A DNA stretch of 64,000 bases from Kitasatospora sp. NBC_00240 (lineage in GTDB: Bacteria > Actinomycetota > Actinomycetes > Streptomycetales > Streptomycetaceae): assembly GCF_026342405.1 (NCBI RefSeq), contig NZ_JAPEMU010000001.1, positions 4,898,001 through 4,962,000 on the forward strand, read 5' to 3'. Both the position numbers and the translations under genes were made by a program. Position 1 is the stretch's first letter. Every line of letters begins with the position of its first letter. Under the pieces are notes generated by a model. The model searched no databases. It was not told the origin of the DNA and worked only from the letters and a program-made list of their open reading frames with translations. Below, piece after piece: positions 23,896 through 32,610 of the stretch.

Positions 23896-26757
23896 ATGGT
23901 GGACGAGCCCAACTCCACACCGAGTCCGGATGTCGCCCCGGCCGCCCAGGGCGGTGCCGGCGACCGTGACGACCCGCCGTCAGGAGTGGCAGCCCTCCTG
24001 CGGCTCGCCGCCGTGCTGGTCGACGAGGACGGCCGGATCGTCCAGTGGAACCGGGCGGCCGAGGAACTCTTCGGGCACCGCGCCGAGGTCGCGCACGGCC
24101 GGACCGCCTCCGGGCTGCTGCCCGCCTTCGAACCGCGCACCGGCCCGCACGCCCTGCCCGGCCCGGCCCAGCTGCCCGGCCCCGCCTCGCGGCCCGGCAC
24201 CGTACGGCAGTCGGCCGGGAGGCGCTGCGACGCCTTCGACACCCTCGACGACCTCACCCAGCTGGACACCCCGTGGTCCGGCCCGATGGCCGTCACCGAC
24301 CGCGAGGAGCGGGTGCGGGACATCCTCTGGTGGGCGTACCCGCTGATCGAGCCGGCCGGCCGCAGCCTGCTGGCGCTGGCTGTGGACGCCCGACCGCTGC
24401 GATCGGCCGGCCCGCGGATCGCGCTCGGGTCCCGGTTGCTGCCGTACGCCGCCACCTCGACCGCCCAGGGCGGCTTCCACCGCCTCGGCGCCACCTTCAC
24501 CCCGCCCGGGCAGGGCTCGGCCGGCCCGCTGGCCACCCTGCTGCCCGCCGGATCCCCGGAGCGGGTCCGGCGGCTGCTGGCGCAGCTGCTCCGGGCCGGC
24601 CTGCCCGCCCTGTGGGTGGACGCGGCCACCACGCTGCCGGTCCTCCCGTACGAACCGCCCGCCGCCGGCACCGCCCGCGCGGCCGCCGGGCTGGGCCGCC
24701 GCTACCCGACCGCGCAGCAGCGCGCCGCCCGGCTCGGGTCCGGTCGGCCCGGCGAGCAGCCGACCGGACGCCGGGGCGACGGCGGCTCCACCGGGTCCCC
24801 GGGCGTCGCCCGCGGCGCCGCGCTCGGTCTGCGGGTGCTGCCCCCCGGCGGCGCCGGCCCGACCGGCCCCGGCGGCGCCCTGCCCGGGCAGCGCGAATCG
24901 GCCACGGCGGCCCCCGCCACCGACAGCTCCGCAGGATCCGAAGGAGGAGCCACCATCGAGCAGGCCGCCGTCGAACCCTCCGCGAACGGCCACCGCGACC
25001 GTACGACGGACACCGCCACTCCCACCGTGCCCGCCCCGGGCGGGGCCCGGCCGGCCGACCAGCTGGTCCCGATCCTGACCAACGGCCAGGCCGGCGAGCA
25101 GCTGGCGCTGCTGGGCGAGGTCGGTGGCAAGGTCGGCACCACCCTGGACCTGCACGCCACCGCCCGCGAGCTGTGCCAGGTGCTCGTCCCCCGGGTCGCC
25201 GACTTCGCCTGCGTCGACCTGCTGGACGGGCTGATCTCCGACTCGGAACTGCCCGCCGCCCGACCGGACGACGACACCATGCTGCGCCGGGTCGCCCGCA
25301 CCTTCAACGACGCCGTCGGCCAGTGGGACCACGTCCTGGAGGAGGGCGCGCTGCTCGCCATGCCGCGCAGCACCCCGCCGGGCATGGCGCTCCAGCTCAA
25401 CCAGCCGGTGCTGGTCCCGGTGATCAGCCCGGACGTCGCCGTGGACTACGCGGCCTCGCTGGGCGGCGCCGGGCTGGCCTCGGTGGTGGCCGGCCGCTCG
25501 ATGCTGGTGGTGCCGCTGTCCGCCCGCGGCACCGTGCTCGGCATCCTCAAGCTGCTCCGGCTCGCCGACCGCGCGCCCTTCGACGAGAGCGACGCGGCGA
25601 CCCTCAAGGAGCTGGCCGCCCGGGCCGCGCTGTCGCTGGACAACGCCCGGCTGCACCGCGCCGAGTCCCGGGTCGCCACCACCTTGCAGCGGTCGATGAT
25701 CCCGACCCGCCCGCCGCGGATCCCCGGTGTCCAGATCGCCCACCGCTACCTGCCCGGCGACCCGCGGGCCGAGGTCGGCGGCGACTGGTTCGACGCGATC
25801 CAGCTGCCCGGCAGCCGGGTCGCGCTGGTGGTCGGCGACGTGATGGGCCACGGCCTGCACTCGGCCGCCGCGATGGGCCGGTTCCGTACCGCGATGCAGA
25901 CCCTGGCCGCGCTGGACCTGCCGCCCGGGCAGCTGCTGCGCCACCTGGACAACCTGGCCCACAAGCTCGGCGACGACCATCTGGCCACCTGCCTGTACGC
26001 GGTCTACGACCCGATCAACCGCACCTGCGAGCTGGCCAGCGCGGGCCACGTCCCGCCGGTCCTGGTGCACCCGGACGGCACGGGTGAGCTGCTGGAGATC
26101 CCGGCCGGGGCGCCCATCGGGGTCGGCGGGGTGCCGTTCGTCGCCAAGAAGATCGACGTCTCGGACGGCTCGATGCTGGTGCTCTGCACGGACGGCCTGG
26201 TCGAGGTCCGCGGCAGCGACATAGGGGCGGGGCTGGCCGCGCTGTGCGGCAACCTGATCGACCCCAAGCAGACCCCCGAGCAGGCCTGCGACGTGGTGCT
26301 GGAGCGGCTGCACTCGGACGACCGGAAGGACGACGTCGCCCTGCTGGTGGCCCGGTTCGACGGCGTGGCCCCGACCGAGGTGGCCACCTGGGACCTCACG
26401 GTGGACACCGCCGAGGTCGGCCGGGCCCGCACGCTGGTCCGCGAGCAGCTCGCCGCCTGGCACCTGGAGGCGCTCTCGGACACCACCGAGCTGCTGGTCA
26501 GCGAGCTGGTGACGAACGCCGTCCGGGTCGCCCGGGACAAGGTGCGGCTGCAGCTGATCCGGGTGGACAAGCTGCTGGTGGAGGTCAGCGACGACAACCA
26601 CAACCTGCCGTCGCTGGAGCCCGCCGAGGAGCTCGGCGAGACCGGCCGGGGGCTGCACCTGGTGACCAAGCTCGCCGAGCGCTGGGGTTCGGCCCGCAAG
26701 GCCGTCGGCAAGGTGGTCTGGTTCGAGCTGCCGCTGCCCCGCAGCGTCCGCGACTGA
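23896..26757 (+). CDS. PAS-GAF-PP2C(SpoIIE)-HATPase multidomain phosphatase/anti-sigma-factor-like kinase
   Basis: A 953-aa cytoplasmic signalling protein. A PAS domain (about residues 31-75, VLVDEDGRIVQWNRAAEELFG) is followed by a long disordered Gly/Ala/Pro region. A GAF domain lies at about 395-575. A SpoIIE-type PP2C domain (about 580-820) has GGDWFD and VGDVMGHGLHSA. A C-terminal RsbW-like HATPase (about 840-950) has ELLVSELVTNAV and ETGRGLHLV. This architecture joins anti-anti-sigma phosphatase and anti-sigma kinase functions in one chain and is typical of streptomycetes. Target sigma-factor partners are not encoded nearby. It diverges from the J-domain gene. Confidence 0.87.
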   Translation: MVDEPNSTPSPDVAPAAQGGAGDRDDPPSGVAALLRLAAVLVDEDGRIVQWNRAAEELFGHRAEVAHGRTASGLLPAFEPRTGPHALPGPAQLPGPASRPGTVRQSAGRRCDAFDTLDDLTQLDTPWSGPMAVTDREERVRDILWWAYPLIEPAGRSLLALAVDARPLRSAGPRIALGSRLLPYAATSTAQGGFHRLGATFTPPGQGSAGPLATLLPAGSPERVRRLLAQLLRAGLPALWVDAATTLPVLPYEPPAAGTARAAAGLGRRYPTAQQRAARLGSGRPGEQPTGRRGDGGSTGSPGVARGAALGLRVLPPGGAGPTGPGGALPGQRESATAAPATDSSAGSEGGATIEQAAVEPSANGHRDRTTDTATPTVPAPGGARPADQLVPILTNGQAGEQLALLGEVGGKVGTTLDLHATARELCQVLVPRVADFACVDLLDGLISDSELPAARPDDDTMLRRVARTFNDAVGQWDHVLEEGALLAMPRSTPPGMALQLNQPVLVPVISPDVAVDYAASLGGAGLASVVAGRSMLVVPLSARGTVLGILKLLRLADRAPFDESDAATLKELAARAALSLDNARLHRAESRVATTLQRSMIPTRPPRIPGVQIAHRYLPGDPRAEVGGDWFDAIQLPGSRVALVVGDVMGHGLHSAAAMGRFRTAMQTLAALDLPPGQLLRHLDNLAHKLGDDHLATCLYAVYDPINRTCELASAGHVPPVLVHPDGTGELLEIPAGAPIGVGGVPFVAKKIDVSDGSMLVLCTDGLVEVRGSDIGAGLAALCGNLIDPKQTPEQACDVVLERLHSDDRKDDVALLVARFDGVAPTEVATWDLTVDTAEVGRARTLVREQLAAWHLEALSDTTELLVSELVTNAVRVARDKVRLQLIRVDKLLVEVSDDNHNLPSLEPAEELGETGRGLHLVTKLAERWGSARKAVGKVVWFELPLPRSVRD

Positions 26758-26790
26758 CCCCGGTACGGTCTGCCCCTCGCGGCCCGGGCC

Positions 26791-26819
26791 CACCCCGTAC
26801 GGCCCCGTCGTACGGGGTG
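26791..26819. terminator. Bidirectional hairpin between convergent genes
   Basis: CACCCCGTACG (26791-26801) and CGTACGGGGTG (26809-26819) form a perfect 11-bp stem with a seven-base loop, midway between the PP2C protein stop (26757) and the rhomboid-like stop (26854). Confidence 0.8.
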
Positions 26820-26853
26820 AGCCCGTCGGCGGACGCCCGTCAAGAAGTGCCTG

Positions 26854-27651
26854 TCAGGGGATGACGGTGCCCGCGGCGGCGCCGCGCCGCCTGGCCTCGC
26901 CGGCGCGCCCGGCGGCGGCGATCGCGGTGGCGGCGACCACGCCGGCCAGCACCCGCGGCCAGAAGCCCCCGAACACCTCCACCGAGGCGGCGATCAGCAT
27001 CGCCGCCATCAGTGCGACCACATGCTCCAGGCCGGCCAGGTTGGGCAGGATCACGGCCTCGCCGATCATCAGCACCAGCACGGTGCCGCCGGTGAACCAG
27101 GCCCGGCAGCGGAAGGCGATGCAGAGCGCCAGCCCCACCACGGCGGCCGACGGCCCGGTGTCGCGCACATGCGCCACCCACCGCGGGAACCCCAGCAGGT
27201 GGTCCGGCCCGACCGCCACCGCCACCCGGGCGAAGAGCGTCCCGGCGAGGGTGCAGACGTAGGCGATCACCAGCGTCATCCGGCGGCCCAGCACGATCTC
27301 GGCCAGCCCGAAGACCAGGAAGACCTGGGCCAGCGCGCCCCAGACCGGCAGGTCCAGCGCCGGGACGTAGAGCGAGAGCGGGGTCCGCAGCAGCGAGACC
27401 TCCAGCGGCAGCGAGGCCCGCACCACCCCGATGCTGGTGACGAAGCGCTCGCCGCCGGGCAGGTGTTGGATGACGCTGAACATCATGATCAGGAGCGTGG
27501 CGGCGGTGGCCAGTGGAACGGCCGCGAACTTCCGCTCCACCAGCCGTTCCCGGACAGCGCCGAACAACGGCCCCCACTCTGCGACAACGGCCCGTCTGGC
27601 AAATGCCAGCGGCCCCTTTCGCACGCCCCCCGCGTGGGTCCTCTGATTCAC
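26854..27651 (-). CDS. Rhomboid-like integral membrane protein
   Basis: A 265-aa protein with about six membrane spans, of the streptomycete rhomboid-like family. The layout is rhomboid, but the expected GxSx nucleophile is not obvious: the segment in its place reads RDTGPSAAVVGLALC. It may be an inactive relative, although the GPSA serine could be tested. GTG at 27651 has GGAGCGAAGG in front and is preferred; an upstream GTG at 27696 lacks a ribosome site. It follows the MprF-like gene on the same strand, separated by a terminator hairpin. Confidence 0.65.
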   Translation of the reverse strand: MNQRTHAGGVRKGPLAFARRAVVAEWGPLFGAVRERLVERKFAAVPLATAATLLIMMFSVIQHLPGGERFVTSIGVVRASLPLEVSLLRTPLSLYVPALDLPVWGALAQVFLVFGLAEIVLGRRMTLVIAYVCTLAGTLFARVAVAVGPDHLLGFPRWVAHVRDTGPSAAVVGLALCIAFRCRAWFTGGTVLVLMIGEAVILPNLAGLEHVVALMAAMLIAASVEVFGGFWPRVLAGVVAATAIAAAGRAGEARRRGAAAGTVIP

Positions 27652-27806
27652 AGCCTTCGCTCCAATTCCGATGCTCCCCGAAACCTCTACCACCACTCAA
27701 CATTAGAAGGTGGTCAAAGAATCCTCATCGGCAATTCTGTCGATTCCACGTCATCCCAAAGTGGGAGATCGACGACCGAAACACCGTCATTCGGGTGATT
27801 CGGCTT

Positions 27807-27828
27807 CCCTCCGCCCCCCGGCGGAGGG
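27807..27828 (-). terminator. Terminator of the MprF-like gene
   Basis: CCCTCCGCC and GGCGGAGGG pair perfectly with a four-base loop. The hairpin begins one base after the TAG stop of the gene at 27830-29668. Confidence 0.8.
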
Positions 27829-27829
27829 A

Positions 27830-29668
27830 CTACCCCTTCCCAGTCCGTTCCGCCGTAGGCACCCGGGGCCCCACCACAGCGGGACGGGCGTGTCGGCGAC
27901 GGAACAGAGCGGGCAGGCTCGGTGCGGTGATGAAACCCTCGGCACGCGCGCTCGCGATGCCGATCCGCGGGATCTCGCTGCTCTTCTCGAACAGCAGATA
28001 ACGCGGCTCCCAGATCGGCCGGTACTTCGCGTTCGCCCGGTAGAGCGATTCGATCTGCCACCAGCGCGAGAAGAACCCCAGCACGGAACGCCACAGCCGC
28101 AGCACCGGGCCGGCCCCCAGTTTCGAACCGCGCTCGAAGACCGACCGGAACATCGCGAAGTTCAGCGAGACCCGCTCCAGGTCGACCTCCCGGGCCCGCT
28201 GGAGAAGTTCGATCACCATGAACTCCATCAGGCCGTTCTCGGTGTCCCGGGCGCGGCGCATCAGGTCCAGCGAAAGCCCCTTCTCGCCCCAGGGCACGAA
28301 GCTCAGCAGGGCCTTCAGCTCGCCCTCGCCGTCATGGCACTCCAGCATCACGCAGCGGCCGTCGTCCGGGTCGCCGAGGCGGCCCAGCGCCATCGAGAAG
28401 CCGCGCTCGGTGGCGCCGTCCCGCCACTGGTCCGCCCGCTCGACCAGCTCGGCCATCTCGTACTCCGGCACGTCCTCGTGCCGCCGGATCCGCACCGTGT
28501 AGCCGGCCCGCTTGACCCGGTTGTAGGCCTGGCGGACCACCCGCATCGCCCGGCCGTCCAGCGAGAACTCGTCCAGCTCGACGATCGCCTCGTCGCCCAG
28601 CTCCAGCGCGTCCAGCCCGTGCCGGGCGTAGATCACCCCGGCCTCCTCGGAGGCCCCCATCACGGCCGGCGCCCAGGCGTGCTCGCGCGCCTCGGTCAGC
28701 CAGGCGTCGATCGCGCCCGGCCAGGCCTCCGGGTCACCGATCGGATCGCCCGAGGCCAGCGAGACCCCGCCGACCACCCGGTAGGTCACCGCCGCCTTGC
28801 CACTGGGGGAGAACACCACCGCCTTGTCCCGGCGCAGCGCGAAGTAGCCCAGCGAGTCCCGCCCGCCCTGCCGCTCCAGCAGGTCCCGCAGCCGCCGCTC
28901 GTCCTCCGGGGTGAGCAGCTCCTTGTCCTTGGGACTGCGGAAGGCCACGTAGATCACCAGCAGGAAGAGCACCGCGCTCATCGTGTTGATCACGGCGTTC
29001 ACCCAGGTCGGCACGGAGATCACCGAGTCGAGGTGCTGGGACGGCGCGATGGTGACCATCCGGCCGAGCGCGTACCGGTAGAGGTCCCAGAACTGCGCGC
29101 CGGCCAGGGTGTTGTTCAGCCAGACCAGGAGCGCGCCGACCCCGGCCCCGGCCAGCAGGCCGGCCACGAAGGTGGCCGCCGCGGTCTTCGGGTTGGAGCT
29201 GTCGCCCTTGGAGGTGAACTCCTTGCGCCCGACCAGCAGAGCCACCAGGAACAGCCCGGTCAGCGTGATGGAGAACCAGTTGAAGGGATGCCTCGCGTAG
29301 TCGTAGCCGTCCTCCGGCGGCCACGCCATGAACAGCACGTAGACCAGGAAGGTCAGGCCGGCGAGTGCGGTGTTGAAGATCCAAGCGGCTCGCTTGCGCC
29401 GCCGCATGGCGACCGCCAGGAAGATCGAAAGGACCACCGAGCCGAGACCCGCGGTCAGCAGGTACGGCGTGAAGAACTCGCCCTCGTTGTGGTCCTGCAC
29501 CTGGTCGCGGAACGGCACCGCGAGTACGGTCACCACGTTGAGCAGGGCCAGCAGCCGCAGGTACCAGACCGTCGCCGCCGCGGCCCTCGGGCGCCAGCGC
29601 GACATCGGCCCGGGCCGGTCCCCGGCGGGCGCTGCGGCGGACGGCTCCGGCTTCACAGTGGACGACAC
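27830..29668 (-). CDS. Phosphatidylglycerol lysyltransferase-domain membrane protein (MprF-like)
   Basis: A 612-aa protein. The N-terminal half has about six membrane spans. The C-terminal half (about 300-590) is a DUF2156/MprF catalytic domain: DKAVVFSPSGKAAVTYRVVG, GDPIGDPEAWPGAIDAWL, ENGLMEFMVIELLQRAREVD, and near the end KYRPIWEPRYLLF. MprF enzymes move lysine (or another amino acid) from tRNA to phosphatidylglycerol and flip the product, lowering surface negative charge. No lysyl-tRNA synthetase domain is fused here. GTG at 29668 is the likely start with GGAATAGAG upstream. It diverges from the two-component system. Confidence 0.82.
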   Translation of the reverse strand: MSSTVKPEPSAAAPAGDRPGPMSRWRPRAAAATVWYLRLLALLNVVTVLAVPFRDQVQDHNEGEFFTPYLLTAGLGSVVLSIFLAVAMRRRKRAAWIFNTALAGLTFLVYVLFMAWPPEDGYDYARHPFNWFSITLTGLFLVALLVGRKEFTSKGDSSNPKTAAATFVAGLLAGAGVGALLVWLNNTLAGAQFWDLYRYALGRMVTIAPSQHLDSVISVPTWVNAVINTMSAVLFLLVIYVAFRSPKDKELLTPEDERRLRDLLERQGGRDSLGYFALRRDKAVVFSPSGKAAVTYRVVGGVSLASGDPIGDPEAWPGAIDAWLTEAREHAWAPAVMGASEEAGVIYARHGLDALELGDEAIVELDEFSLDGRAMRVVRQAYNRVKRAGYTVRIRRHEDVPEYEMAELVERADQWRDGATERGFSMALGRLGDPDDGRCVMLECHDGEGELKALLSFVPWGEKGLSLDLMRRARDTENGLMEFMVIELLQRAREVDLERVSLNFAMFRSVFERGSKLGAGPVLRLWRSVLGFFSRWWQIESLYRANAKYRPIWEPRYLLFEKSSEIPRIGIASARAEGFITAPSLPALFRRRHARPAVVGPRVPTAERTGKG

Positions 29669-29965
29669 AGCTCTATTCCAAACGATCAGGTGACGGGACG
29701 CATCCGCGCAAGCGGGCTGCGGCCGGCGGCACCGACCGGTCCGCGTGGGCCGTCCTCGCCCGACGCGGCCCCGTTCGGCCCGCGCCCGCAGGGGCCGCTC
29801 ATTCCATGGTTGCTCACCCGACATGAGAATTTCGTGAACCCGGTAGCCGATTCACACCCCCGCCGTTCGGCGGGGGTAACCGCCCCCCGGCCGGTACGCG
29901 GCGCCCCCGCACGGGCCCTAGGCTCGAACCGCCGCACCAGGACGGCCCGCAACCGAGGAGGGACC
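29669..29965. other. Divergent promoter region between the MprF-like gene and the two-component system
   Basis: This 297-bp gap has an AT-richer centre at about 29815-29855. ACCCCCGCC (29856-29864) and GGCGGGGGT (29869-29877) form a 9-bp hairpin 89 bases before the response-regulator start; it could be an attenuator-like structure or an operator. No gene was seen. Confidence 0.5.
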
Positions 29966-30637
29966 ATGGCGACCACCCGTGTACTGATCGTGGACGACGA
30001 GATCCTGGTCCGCTCGGGCCTGGGACTGATCGTCGGCTCGGCCCCCGACCTGGAGGTGGTCGGCGACTGCTCCGGCGGCCAGGCCGAGGAGGACGTCCGC
30101 CGGCTGCACCCGCACGTGGTGCTGCTCGACATCCGGATGCCCGACCTGGACGGCATCTCCGTGCTCCGCCGGCTGCGGGCCCTGCCGGAGCCGCCGGCCG
30201 TGGCGATGCTCACCACCTTCGACACCGACGAGTACATCGGCACCGCGCTGAAGGCCGGCGCGGCCGGGTTCCTGCTCAAGGACACCGCGCCCGAGCAGCT
30301 GGTGCACGCGGTGCGCGTCCTGGCCGCCGGCGGCAACATCCTCTCCCCCACCGTCACCCGCACGGTGATCGGCGGCTACGTGGACGGCGGCGGTCCGGAC
30401 GCCGACGCCACCGCGCTGGCCCGTACCCTCACCGGCCGCGAGCTCGACGTCCTGGCGCTGCTCGGCGAGGGCCTGTCCAACGCGGAGATCGCCGACCGGC
30501 TCTTCCTCGGCACCGGCACGGTCAAGGACCACATCAGCGCCATCCTGGGCAAGCTCGGCACCGTCAACCGCGTCCAGGCCGCCGTGGTCGCCCACCGGGC
30601 CGGCCTGGTGAAACCGCAGCCCCGCGACACCGTATGA
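29966..30637 (+). CDS. NarL/LuxR-family two-component response regulator
   Basis: A 223-aa regulator. The receiver domain (about 5-120) has the acidic pair DDE at 10-12, the phospho-acceptor aspartate in VVLLDIRMPD near residue 55, and the lysine in FLLKDTAPEQL. The C-terminal LuxR helix-turn-helix (about 155-215) has LTGRELDVLALLGEGLSNAE and GTVKDHISAILGKLG. The ATG follows GAGGAGGGA. Its stop overlaps the start of the kinase gene by four bases, so they form one coupled operon. The signal and target genes are unknown; the divergent MprF-like gene is a candidate target. Confidence 0.93.
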   Translation: MATTRVLIVDDEILVRSGLGLIVGSAPDLEVVGDCSGGQAEEDVRRLHPHVVLLDIRMPDLDGISVLRRLRALPEPPAVAMLTTFDTDEYIGTALKAGAAGFLLKDTAPEQLVHAVRVLAAGGNILSPTVTRTVIGGYVDGGGPDADATALARTLTGRELDVLALLGEGLSNAEIADRLFLGTGTVKDHISAILGKLGTVNRVQAAVVAHRAGLVKPQPRDTV

Positions 30638-31779
30638 CCGCCGACCGGCCCCGCCGGCGGCCCGCCTGGACCGGCTCGCCCTGGGTGGCCCTCCTGCTGC
30701 CGGTGCTCTTCTCCCTGGTGGACGCCGCACTGGTGGCCCGGAACTCCTCCTGGTGGGAGAACGGCCTCTCGGTGCTGGCCGCGGTGGCCCTGCTGCTGCG
30801 TCGCCGCTTCCCGGTGCTGGTGCTGCTGCTGACCCTGCCGGGCAGCTTCCTGAACTACATCTGGATCGCGCCGGTCACCGCCGTGTACTCGGTAGCCGCG
30901 CACCGGTCCCGGGCCTGGGTGACCACCCTCGCCGCGACCGTGTTCGCCCTGGTCGAGTTCTTCCACTGGCCGTTCGCCGACCACCCGCTGGCCTTCGACC
31001 GGGACAACGCCCTGTACGCGATCCAGTGCGTGATGCTGGCCGCCGGCCCGGCCGCCCTCGGCCTGCTCTCCCGGACCAGGCGGGAACTGGCGACCAAGCT
31101 CGACGAACTGACCCGCGGCCAGGAGCGGGAGAGCCGGCTGCTGGCCGAGCGGGTGCTGATCAGCGAGCGTGGCCGGCTGGCCCGGGAGATGCACGACGTG
31201 GTCTCGCACCAGGTCAGCCTGATCAGCATCCAGGCCGGCGCCCTGCAGGTCAGCAGCGCCGACCCGGCCGCGGTCGCGACCGCCAGGACGATCCGCGAGC
31301 TCTCGGTGCGCACCCTGGAGGAGCTGCGCCAGATGGTCGGGGTCCTGCGGGCCTCCGGGGTCCGGCGGGACGTACCGCTGGCCCCCCAGCCCCGGCTGGC
31401 CGACCTGTGCCGGCTGATCCGGGAGAGCGGCCTGCCGGCCGACACCGAGATCAGCACCGGCGAACTGCCCTGGCCGGAGGCGGTGGAGCGGGCCGCCTAC
31501 CGCACCGTCCAGGAGGCGCTCACCAACATCAGCAAGCACGCGCCGGACTCCGCCGTGGCGGTCAAGGTCTTGGCCCGCGGCGCCCGCCTGCGGGTCGAGG
31601 TCCGCAACGGCCCCCCGCCCGTCCCCTCCGGCGGCCACGGCGAAGTCCTCCCCGGCGGCGGCCACGGCCTGGTCGGCCTGCGCGAACGCGCCCAGCTCCT
31701 CGGCGGCACACTGACCGCCCGCCCGACCCCGGAAGGCGGCTTCGAAGTCCTCGCCGACCTCCCGGCCGCCCGGGACTGA
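30634..31779 (+). CDS. Two-component sensor histidine kinase (HisKA_3 type)
   Basis: A 381-aa membrane kinase. Four to five N-terminal membrane spans (about 10-150) carry no large extracellular domain, so a membrane-embedded signal is likely. The dimerisation/phospho-acceptor helix has RGRLAREMHDVVSHQVSLIS with His near 186. A HATPase_c domain follows, with TNISKHAPDSAVAV near 293 and GGHGLVGLRERAQLLGG near 345. It overlaps the upstream regulator gene by four bases (ATGA). This is the usual NarL-type kinase architecture of actinomycetes. Confidence 0.92.
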   Translation: MTADRPRRRPAWTGSPWVALLLPVLFSLVDAALVARNSSWWENGLSVLAAVALLLRRRFPVLVLLLTLPGSFLNYIWIAPVTAVYSVAAHRSRAWVTTLAATVFALVEFFHWPFADHPLAFDRDNALYAIQCVMLAAGPAALGLLSRTRRELATKLDELTRGQERESRLLAERVLISERGRLAREMHDVVSHQVSLISIQAGALQVSSADPAAVATARTIRELSVRTLEELRQMVGVLRASGVRRDVPLAPQPRLADLCRLIRESGLPADTEISTGELPWPEAVERAAYRTVQEALTNISKHAPDSAVAVKVLARGARLRVEVRNGPPPVPSGGHGEVLPGGGHGLVGLRERAQLLGGTLTARPTPEGGFEVLADLPAARD

Positions 31780-31877
31780 CCAAGCCGGCCCGAATTCCCG
31801 CCCCACGCCGTACGAACAAGGCCGGCTCCGGAACACCACCACCGTGCCCTGACCTCGGCCCCGCACGGACCGCGTCC

Positions 31878-31962
31878 GAGCCAAAGGGGCCCGCCGGCGC
31901 CGAAAGGAAGGAGCGCGGGAGCGACGACCGTCGGCGCCGGGTCGGAGGGCCCCGGCGGCGAG
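31878..31962. repeat. Dispersed intergenic repeat, copy B
   Basis: This lies between the kinase gene and the tRNA-Leu terminator. It matches copy A at 2129-2264 along its length without the nested segment of copy A. The strongest block is 31914-31943. Confidence 0.6.
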
Positions 31963-31968
31963 AGACGC

Positions 31969-32009
31969 CTAAAACAAGAAAGCCCCGCAGATCCGAAGAT
32001 CTGCGGGGC
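31969..32009 (-). terminator. Rho-independent terminator of tRNA-Leu
   Basis: A perfect 12-bp stem (31982-31993 with 31998-32009, loop CGAA) is followed on the minus strand by a T-rich run (CTTTCTTGTTTT). It starts eight bases after the tRNA 3' end. Confidence 0.92.
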
Positions 32010-32016
32010 CTCGCTG

Positions 32017-32100
32017 TGCGCGAGGGGGGAGTTGAACCCCCACGCCCTTTCGGGCACTGGAACCTGAATCCAGCGCGTCTGCCTATTCCGCCACCCGCGC
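32017..32100 (-). tRNA. tRNA-Leu (anticodon CAG)
   Basis: An 84-nt class II tRNA. The acceptor strands GCGCGGG and CTCGCGC pair (one G-U), and A is the discriminator. The anticodon stem CTGGA/TCCAG encloses the loop TTCAGGT with anticodon CAG. A long variable arm (TGCCCGAAAGGGCG) identifies leucine. The T-arm is GGGGG-TTCAACT-CCCCC. CCA is not encoded. TAGCAT about 17 bases upstream is a possible -10. A tRNA-Leu next to fhaA is also found at the equivalent mycobacterial locus. Confidence 0.95.
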
Positions 32101-32610
32101 ATGGGTGATGTCGTAGATGCTATCCGATCCTCCGACCCGCTCCGCACCGTCTCCGGTGTTTCGCTGGCCTTCGGTCCGGCTGCCTTGCGGCCGCCCCTTC
32201 CGACATGGAAAACATTAGCACGCCCCTGGGGCTACCTCCGAATCCCTTTCCCCGGACCGTCCCGGCACCGCCCCTCGAAGTCGATCGGACGCGCCACCGG
32301 GGTGCCCCGCCGACGGCCGGGCGCATCCGAACGGCTGCCCCGCGAACAGGCGAGCGAGGGGTGAGCGGGCCTTCGGCCGGGTAGCCCTGCCTTGCCGGGC
32401 ACCGGGGCGAACACCGGGGGGAACACCGGCGCGGACACCGGCGCGGGCGCAGTGTGCGCGAGCCCACCCCCGGGTACGACGCGGTCCGGGAACCGTACGG
32501 ATGGCCCGGGCGTGGATACGATCAGTACGGAAGTACCGCAAGTAGGCGCGACCGGTTCCAGCCGACCCGGTCCGCGGACAAGCGACCGAACCCTTGGAAG
32601 GGGGTGCCCC
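32101..32610. other. 510-bp region between tRNA-Leu and fhaA
   Basis: It should hold the tRNA-Leu promoter (minus strand) and the promoter of the fhaA-fhaB-phosphatase-rodA-pbpA run (plus strand). A 12-bp tandem repeat occupies 32395-32442. The open frames crossing it on both strands are extensions of neighbouring frames without their own ribosome sites, so no gene is called. Confidence 0.6.
32395..32442. repeat. Four imperfect 12-bp tandem repeats upstream of fhaA
   Basis: Units ending in CACCGGG or CACCGGC (for example GCGAACACCGGG, GGGAACACCGGC, GCGGACACCGGC) follow one another at 32395-32442, about 170 bp before the fhaA start. Confidence 0.7.

Noticed and set aside
27710..29965. Long 5' extension of the response-regulator frame
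   Set aside because: It runs antisense through the MprF-like gene. The regulator has a proper ATG with GAGGAGGGA at 29966.
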